A DNA stretch of 5,804 nucleotides from Verrucomicrobiota bacterium (GTDB lineage: Bacteria > Verrucomicrobiota > Verrucomicrobiia > Chthoniobacterales > UBA10450): positions 1-5,804 of the forward strand of contig QHQU01000034.1 of NCBI GenBank assembly GCA_003219925.1, given 5' to 3'. The position numbers and the translations under genes are program-made. Positions 1-4,730 of the stretch are shown one piece after another (positions within the stretch are counted from its first letter, which is position 1; each line of letters begins with the position of its first letter). The notes beneath the pieces were generated by a model. It saw only the letters and a program-made list of their open reading frames with translations, had not been told where the DNA came from and ran no database searches.

Positions 1-140
1 GTTTTTCCTAAAACGTCCTCTGGAGGATTGCAGCGGACGGTAACACCTGATTCTTTTAAAAAAGATTCCAGCGACCTGATCGCGTGATCAAGCCCGCCTA
101 CGCGCTGCGAAGGCGGCGGTTCAAAAAAGAATACGTTCAC
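1..140 (-). CDS. Glycosyltransferase, N-terminal fragment (cut by left window edge)
   Basis: A GTG start at 140 opens a frame that stays open for 46 codons to the window edge. The protein begins MNVFFFEPPP and continues with GGLDHAIRSLESFLKESG followed by VTV. A short hydrophobic strand, then a Gly-Gly loop at residues 15-16, then an amphipathic helix and another strand is the usual start of a GT-B fold glycosyltransferase of the GT4 type, where the glycine loop lies in the acceptor-side Rossmann domain. The GTG shares four bases with the TGA stop of the preceding gene (GTGA, 137-140). No well-spaced Shine-Dalgarno is present, as the purine stretch GAAGA ends only one base before the GTG, so translational coupling is likely. 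It would be the fourth glycosyltransferase of the cluster. Family assignment rests on 46 residues; another Rossmann-type sugar enzyme is possible. Nothing can be said about substrate. Confidence 0.65.
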   Translation of the reverse strand, partial: MNVFFFEPPPSQRVGGLDHAIRSLESFLKESGVTVRCNPPEDVLGK

Positions 141-1285
141 GTCTTCGACGCGTCGGTGTAAACGCGTTCATAGGATTTGACCATCTTTCCAATCGAAAGC
201 TCTTTTTCTGCTAACGCTCTTGCTTGTGCGGCGATCGCTTTCAGCGTCGTCGGATCCTCCAATTTTTTCAAAAGCCTCGGCAAATCATCGACAAAGAGAA
301 CATTATTTTCGTCGAGAAGCGGTAGCTCCTGCGCCAAGTCCCGTGTTACGGCGCATGCCAATTTCGCGGCCATGGCCTCGGCTACGGCCAGAGGCAAGCC
401 TTCGTAGCGGGCAACATGGAGAAGAAGATCTCCGGCAAAGAGAAATGAGTTCACTTCAGATTGCCAACCTACGCGTGAGATTACCGCCGCTAATCCCTCA
501 CGTTTCACCCACTCGTCCCAACGCGATGCAAAGTTCCCGTCTCCAATCCACACGAATTTGGAAGCTGGTAAATGCTGATAAATCTCGGACGCGATTTTTA
601 AAAAGAGATCTGGTCGTTTTTGTTCCACCAGACGTCCTACGCCGAGAACGAGCATATCAGCGTCTCCGATATTCAGTTCGCGACGCTTCGCCATGCGAAC
701 AACATTCACATCATTGAGATCGGGGATTGGGACTCCGTTAAGAATCGCCCGCGTGTTCGTTTTACCGTCCAAGAACTTCCGTAGTGCCGCGCCTCTGGTT
801 TCCTGTACGGCGACAAGGATACCGCTGTAACTCTTCAACGCGTTGCGAGCTATCCAATCACGAAGACTAGCTATCCTCGCGCCCAAGTAGCGTGCGGTCT
901 GTGTAAGATGGATCGTACAAACATTTGGGATAGTGCATTGATCGGCGGCGCGGAGGAGATCAAGACCATCTTCGAGATTTTGCTTGTTCAAATGAATTAC
1001 ATCGGGTCGCAGCTCTCGCCACTGTTCAGCGATTCGATGTGAAGTTCGCCAGTTAAGAGCGGTTGCGATAGTTCGCGTCCTGTAGTCGTAGACACTGCAG
1101 TAATCAGCGCGGATGACTCTGGCGAACCGCGAAACCCTTTGCGCTAATTCGTCCATCCGCTGATGGGCTGGAATCCACATCAGCACTTCGTGTCCACGCT
1201 CAGCCAGCCCCTCGCCCAGGTAATCCAGGAAAATCTCGCCACCGCCGCGTGAACCGGAACCGCTGCTGACTAGTAAGATTTTCAT
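137..1285 (-). CDS. GT4-family glycosyltransferase (382 aa)
   Basis: Probable retaining glycosyltransferase moving a sugar from a nucleotide-sugar donor onto a lipid-linked oligosaccharide at the cytoplasmic face of the inner membrane. The N-terminal Rossmann domain starts MKILLVSSGS with a glycine-rich loop at residues 14-16 and helix EIFLDYLGEGLAERGHEV; the second domain starts near residue 211 with MLVLGVGRLVEQKRPDLFL, the usual donor-side strand and basic loop (R218, K223, R224). The GT4 EX7E signature is intact in YEGLPLAVAEAM (E295, E303). The length of 382 is normal for the family. The ATG at 1285 was chosen because it overlaps the upstream TGA as ATGA and places the hydrophobic strand at the N terminus; an in-frame ATG at 1321 would add 12 unrelated residues and a 40-base overlap. 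The Shine-Dalgarno is weak (GGCGAG, six bases upstream). Its own stop overlaps the next gene's GTG. Fold and family are clear; donor and acceptor are unknown. Confidence 0.93.
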   Translation of the reverse strand: MKILLVSSGSGSRGGGEIFLDYLGEGLAERGHEVLMWIPAHQRMDELAQRVSRFARVIRADYCSVYDYRTRTIATALNWRTSHRIAEQWRELRPDVIHLNKQNLEDGLDLLRAADQCTIPNVCTIHLTQTARYLGARIASLRDWIARNALKSYSGILVAVQETRGAALRKFLDGKTNTRAILNGVPIPDLNDVNVVRMAKRRELNIGDADMLVLGVGRLVEQKRPDLFLKIASEIYQHLPASKFVWIGDGNFASRWDEWVKREGLAAVISRVGWQSEVNSFLFAGDLLLHVARYEGLPLAVAEAMAAKLACAVTRDLAQELPLLDENNVLFVDDLPRLLKKLEDPTTLKAIAAQARALAEKELSIGKMVKSYERVYTDASKT

Positions 1286-2376
1286 CTGCGCTCGCCGAGA
1301 GTTTGGAAAACACGCGCCCATTTCTCCGCCCCGGCTTCAGGTGACAAGCTTTGTGCTTTTTGCCGGGATATATCGCCCCACGCCCATGCAGCATCCCGAT
1401 TCGACATCACCAGCGCCATGCATCGCTCTAACTCATCCACGTTCCCGCTGGCGAAGCGCAAGCCGTTCACATTTTCCTCCACCAAGTCCAGACCGGCTCC
1501 GACAGCGTCCGAACAAATCACCGGCAACCCCGCGCCAAGTGCCTGATTAACAACTACGCCCCAACCATCATACCGGCTCGGCAAAATGAAGACATCCGCC
1601 TCTGAAAAATATTGCGGTAAACATTCCGGCGGTTGAAACCCGGCGTAATTAATCCGCGCCAGCGCTGCAGGACTAATCGCGCGAAGAAACTCCGGCAGTT
1701 CAGCCTCGCGCCCAACGAGCAACAGGTGAGCATCAGCGCCTTTGCCGACTAAGCGATCAAATGCCGCCAGCAACAAGTCGACCCCTTTCCGACGGTTCAT
1801 TTGTCCACAGAACAAGAAATGAATTTCGGAAGTCGGTTTCGGTCGCCTCGGTCGAGCCAGGAAGCCCGAGAGATCACAATGATAGGGAATACAAAAATGT
1901 GATATTCCGGGAAAGCGGTGGCGGTAATCGTTCTCTGCCGCGCGCCCGACCCCCACAATACCGGTGGCTTTCGCCAAGGGAGCAGCAAGCTTCTTTTGCG
2001 CAAATCGCTTCCACGGATTGGTTTGTTGTCGTAATCGCTCGCCCCAGAAGAGCCAGCGTTGACCGGTCAATCGAAAGCGCATCAGCCACTGTCCTGTTAA
2101 CGACGTGAAGCTACTGAGAATGACAAAGTCAAACGACGCGACGTCCGGAAGCGCCCAGTTAATGTGCCATCGCGTTCTAAAAACCGGCATCCAAAATCCT
2201 GGTAGAACTCTTTCGTAGGTTTCCAGCTGCGTCTTCGGCCAGGGCGAATCAGGTGACGCTGCTTCAAGATACCAAACTGAAAGCGCGACTTCCTGGCATT
2301 TCGCGAGTTCGCAAAACAGGTCGCGCTGGTAAGGCGACGGAACAATTGTAACAAATAATACTCGCGGGCGGCTCAT
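1282..2376 (-). CDS. GT4-like glycosyltransferase with altered EX7E signature (364 aa)
   Basis: Probable cytoplasmic glycosyltransferase of the same polysaccharide pathway. The N-terminal half starts RVLFVTIVPSPYQRDLFCEL, a strand and loop common in GT4-like enzymes that act on membrane-linked acceptors. The donor-side domain begins near residue 184 with EIHFLFCGQMNRRKGVDLLLAAF, carrying the basic loop R195, R196, K197. The signature region is SRYDGWGVVVNQALGAGLPV, followed by VGAGLDLVEENVNGL, which normally holds the nucleotide-sugar. The first acidic position is Asp (D270) and the second, normally Glu, is Gln (Q278, codon CAG at 1543-1545), so the enzyme may differ in donor handling. The length is normal. 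The ATG at 2376 directly follows the polymerase TAG (TAG|ATG, no gap) and has no Shine-Dalgarno, suggesting coupled reinitiation. Its TGA overlaps the next ATG by four bases. Activity is inferred from the fold only, and the substrate is unknown. Confidence 0.9.
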   Translation of the reverse strand: MSRPRVLFVTIVPSPYQRDLFCELAKCQEVALSVWYLEAASPDSPWPKTQLETYERVLPGFWMPVFRTRWHINWALPDVASFDFVILSSFTSLTGQWLMRFRLTGQRWLFWGERLRQQTNPWKRFAQKKLAAPLAKATGIVGVGRAAENDYRHRFPGISHFCIPYHCDLSGFLARPRRPKPTSEIHFLFCGQMNRRKGVDLLLAAFDRLVGKGADAHLLLVGREAELPEFLRAISPAALARINYAGFQPPECLPQYFSEADVFILPSRYDGWGVVVNQALGAGLPVICSDAVGAGLDLVEENVNGLRFASGNVDELERCMALVMSNRDAAWAWGDISRQKAQSLSPEAGAEKWARVFQTLGERR

Positions 2377-3828
2377 CTACCGATGCCGCGCAAGCAAAGA
2401 TCTGTTAACGGTACGCGACCTACGCAAGAAACGGCCCAAGACTACAGCCGCGAGGGTCGGTAGGATAGCAACCGGTAACCAGTACATGCTACGCATCGTA
2501 ATCACGACCGCGAAAAATCCGGAGCCATAGATCAGTATTCCAAAACCTGACTCGGGAGAAAATGCCTTTCGCGTCCACCATTGGGCCAGGATCCCGACTA
2601 ACACTGAAGCGAGAACAACACCAAATAACCCGCCGGCCACGTAACTTTCACCCACGAAGGTTGCCGCGATTGTTAGTCCTTCCAGGTCTAGAATGTTTTC
2701 GATACTTACCTTGCTGCCATCAGGTTTTCCCGGCCAGAGCACGCGCGGAATTGGACGAGCAATTAGCCATAACGGCGAATCCAAGCCGACGTATGGGACT
2801 TGACGAGGAAAAATATTCATCAGCGCGCCCACCGTGTAAAGGTTGTAATCGACATACAACGTCATTTCTTCGTCTTCCTCTGACGGAACATCCAAACCTT
2901 GCATGTAATTCTTCAAGCCGACGTCCCGGAAGCGAATCTCGTAATAAGTAGCTAGAAACAAAATAGCGAAGACTATTGTAGCGACGACGAGCAATTGCCG
3001 GCGCGAAGCTTTGGAAGCATAGATGTAGGCGGCCAAAAATGTAATAAGGTAACTGCCGATAATATTTCGCGTACCAGTGCAAAAGCCGTAAAACAAGGTA
3101 AAGAGCAACGCGAGCAGCACCAGGAGCAGCGCCGGAGCAGAATAAAATTTCCGCCTTCCAAGGATGATCCCGGCCAAAGGTGGCACCAGATATAGCATCG
3201 CGCCGACTTCATAGAGCAGCGCTCGCGCGTCGCCAAATTGCTCGCGCCCCCAGGCCACGGCAAACCGTGGGCCCATGAACTGTTCCACCATGGTAACGGG
3301 ATTGAAGTTTACCGATAGAAGCATGTTAAAGTAACCAAGAGCGAAACTGATCCAGAAAATCGTCAGCATTGCTTTCGGCGATAAGTCCCCCCTAACAAAC
3401 TCCCATTTTTTGAAATGTCTGCCGATGCAGTGGCGACCGACTGCTATGCCCGCGAACGCCAATAGACAAATCCGAACGCTGGGCAACACCGCTTCAGGAT
3501 ACGGCACAAGCTCGTCGAATTTGGACTGCGGAAATAAAAACTCAAAAAAAAGCAAAAAATAGAGCGCAAAAATGGCGATAAGATCGGCCCGGAGCAGGTT
3601 TTGAATTCCCTTTTTCGCCTCGAAAACTAAGGAAAGGGCGAGGCTGACACCGCAACCAATCGCGCCATGGCGAGCTACGCCGCTGGCCGTATTCCCGCCA
3701 AGGCTAGCAGCGGTAAGAAACAAACCGGCGAGAAGGACAAGCGTCGCGACAGTTGTCGGTTCCGGCGTCGGCATAGACCGACCGGTCGGAAGGACACCGA
3801 CCCGATTGGCAACCATGGATGGCTGCAT
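2377..3828 (-). CDS. Multi-pass membrane protein, Wzy-like O-antigen/repeat-unit polymerase
   Basis: Likely inner-membrane polymerase that joins flipped lipid-linked oligosaccharide units on the periplasmic side. Counting from the ATG at 3828 (483 aa), hydrophobic segments lie near residues 26-44, 55-70, 81-101, 116-132, 151-174, 205-224, 231-249, 256-273, 279-296, 385-417, 428-444 and 448-467, giving about 11-12 passes. A long hydrophilic loop near 297-384 has an acidic patch (EEDEE, 317-321) and RPIPRVLWPGKPDG (358-371), the kind of Arg/Pro-rich stretch I associate with repeat-unit polymerases; GTRN (252-255) begins a membrane segment as in that group. The start is uncertain. The frame stays open to a TTG at 3897 with a poor Shine-Dalgarno, and other ATGs lie at 3816 and 3774. 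GGAGG at 3860-3864 sits seven bases before an ATT, not a standard start. I chose ATG 3828 as the first ATG, with GGAG 15 bases upstream. An O-antigen ligase-like protein is the main alternative. Confidence 0.8.
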   Translation of the reverse strand: MQPSMVANRVGVLPTGRSMPTPEPTTVATLVLLAGLFLTAASLGGNTASGVARHGAIGCGVSLALSLVFEAKKGIQNLLRADLIAIFALYFLLFFEFLFPQSKFDELVPYPEAVLPSVRICLLAFAGIAVGRHCIGRHFKKWEFVRGDLSPKAMLTIFWISFALGYFNMLLSVNFNPVTMVEQFMGPRFAVAWGREQFGDARALLYEVGAMLYLVPPLAGIILGRRKFYSAPALLLVLLALLFTLFYGFCTGTRNIIGSYLITFLAAYIYASKASRRQLLVVATIVFAILFLATYYEIRFRDVGLKNYMQGLDVPSEEDEEMTLYVDYNLYTVGALMNIFPRQVPYVGLDSPLWLIARPIPRVLWPGKPDGSKVSIENILDLEGLTIAATFVGESYVAGGLFGVVLASVLVGILAQWWTRKAFSPESGFGILIYGSGFFAVVITMRSMYWLPVAILPTLAAVVLGRFLRRSRTVNRSLLARHR

Positions 3829-3859
3829 CGCAGCTATTGTTTGCTCCGCAATAAAAACG

Positions 3860-3864
3860 CCTCC
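3860..3864 (-). promoter_or_regulatory. Strong Shine-Dalgarno-like GGAGG near the polymerase start
   Basis: On the minus strand GGAGG is followed after seven bases (CGTTTTT) by ATT at 3850-3852, in frame with the polymerase. No ATG, GTG or in-frame TTG lies at the usual distance; the first in-frame ATG is 31 bases beyond the motif. It may be a chance purine run inside a longer coding frame begun at TTG 3897, or a real binding site for a non-canonical AUU start. The sequence alone does not decide. Confidence 0.3.
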
Positions 3865-3897
3865 GTTTGTGAATGAGGGGGTTCCTGAAAAAGACAA

Positions 3898-4004
3898 AGC
3901 AAGCTTTCTGCCAGTCTGTTCAAGTTAAAACTCGGCGGTGATTTGGCAACGAACGCCCTTGGCAACGATTTGTTCATTAAGAGCGCGATTACGTCGAGTC
4001 AACT
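3898..4004. other. Intergenic gap upstream of the polymerase; possible internal promoter region
   Basis: This is the only non-overlapping junction in the window: 107 bases if the polymerase starts at TTG 3897, or 176 if at ATG 3828. No U-tract terminator follows the methyltransferase. On the minus strand there is a TTGCCA (3944-3949) that resembles a -35 box, and 16 bases later a poor -10 match TAACTT (3922-3927). This is weak promoter evidence because the -10 fits only half of the consensus. The TTGCCA falls inside one copy of a 10-base direct repeat. No small reading frame with a credible ribosome site was seen here. Confidence 0.3.
3943..3968. repeat. 10-base direct repeat TTGGCAACGA in the intergenic gap
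   Basis: The decamer TTGGCAACGA occurs at 3943-3952 and again at 3959-3968, 16 bases apart from start to start and separated by ACGCCC. The two copies are identical. Their location in the only intergenic gap of an otherwise tightly packed gene set is compatible with a regulator binding site, but a small local duplication would look the same. Confidence 0.55.
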
Positions 4005-4730
4005 TCAAGATCGAATAAATTCGTAAATGATTGAATTGGCAAATAGGTGAGAACTCAACCCAGCCGCGGTCAAGATTGGGCGCAGCAGAAAGAAAAGCTT
4101 TGCGCGCACTTTTCGTGGCCGGCTCACCCCGACCCCCGTATACCGTCGTAATTCGAGGTCGTGCCGTTGTCCTAGCTCATACAGTGTTAAAGCGTCATAC
4201 CAAGCAACATGATCGGCGCTATCCACATAGGTAAGCCGGTTCCATACATTCTTCCAAATCCGATTTGCGTACCATGGGTTCGGTACAGTCACAACAAGTC
4301 GTCCGCCAGGTTTTAGCATTTGCGCGCAATTACCCATGAACGCTCCAGGCAACTCAATGTGCTCAAGTACCTCACCTGCAATGATAACATCAAAAAGCTC
4401 CGGCAAGGGCTTGGCCGTAATATCGGCGCAAATGGCCTCAAACCCTTTCGTGCGGAGGTGATCGACCTCTGTGGCCAGGATATCGACTCCCAAACAGCGA
4501 GAGGCCGAACCGCACAATCGTCGGTGCAGCCAATTAGGACTCTCACAGGCTTGTCGCGTGTGCTCAATAATTCCAACATCAAGTACCGATTTGCCCGCCA
4601 CTAAATCGCACAAATAACGGCCACGGTCCTCGACCAGCCGGCCCGCTCGCGCATCGCGCAAAACCTCACTGCGCCGCTTCATGAGTTCTGGAGAATTAGG
4701 ATCGCGCGAGTATTCCTGCCAGCGCTGCAT
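4005..4730 (-). CDS. Class I SAM-dependent methyltransferase (241 aa)
   Basis: Predicted cytoplasmic methyltransferase using S-adenosylmethionine, perhaps on a sugar hydroxyl, amino group or chain end of the polysaccharide. A Rossmann-type core is visible: strand 1 VLDVGIIEH (49-57), strand 2 LGVDIL with D83, ADI with D103, motif FDVIIAGEVLEHIE (113-126), then LKPGGRLVVTVPNPWY (139-154). The NWLHRRL segment (66-72) between strands 1 and 2 is one I associate with methyltransferases of polysaccharide loci. Motif I lacks the usual GxGxG, keeping only G53. About 240 residues suits a single-domain enzyme. ATG 4730 was chosen because it overlaps the preceding TAA by one base (TAATG) and has AAGG eight bases upstream; a GTG at 4739 would sit on that ribosome site. 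A gap of at least 107 bases separates it from the polymerase. The class is secure; the substrate is not identifiable. Confidence 0.9.
   Translation of the reverse strand: MQRWQEYSRDPNSPELMKRRSEVLRDARAGRLVEDRGRYLCDLVAGKSVLDVGIIEHTRQACESPNWLHRRLCGSASRCLGVDILATEVDHLRTKGFEAICADITAKPLPELFDVIIAGEVLEHIELPGAFMGNCAQMLKPGGRLVVTVPNPWYANRIWKNVWNRLTYVDSADHVAWYDALTLYELGQRHDLELRRYTGVGVSRPRKVRAKLFFLLRPILTAAGLSSHLFANSIIYEFIRS

Noticed and set aside
220..717. 165-codon open frame on the plus strand
   Set aside because: Entirely antisense to the well-supported glycosyltransferase at 137-1285. The product is Arg/Ser/Pro-rich with no fold signature, typical of a shadow frame.
1286..1321. In-frame ATG at 1321 as start of the 137-1285 glycosyltransferase
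   Set aside because: It would add 12 residues before the natural MKILLVSS strand and overlap the upstream gene by 40 bases, whereas ATG 1285 forms a standard ATGA junction.
2562..2951. 129-codon open frame on the plus strand
   Set aside because: Opposite the membrane polymerase gene, with Arg/Pro/Ser-rich composition and no motif; the polymerase frame has clear membrane segments.
3896..3907. Inverted repeat AAAGC-AA-GCTTT as a terminator after the methyltransferase
   Set aside because: The stem is only five pairs, the two-base loop is too tight, and there is no T-run, so it does not meet the criteria for an intrinsic terminator.
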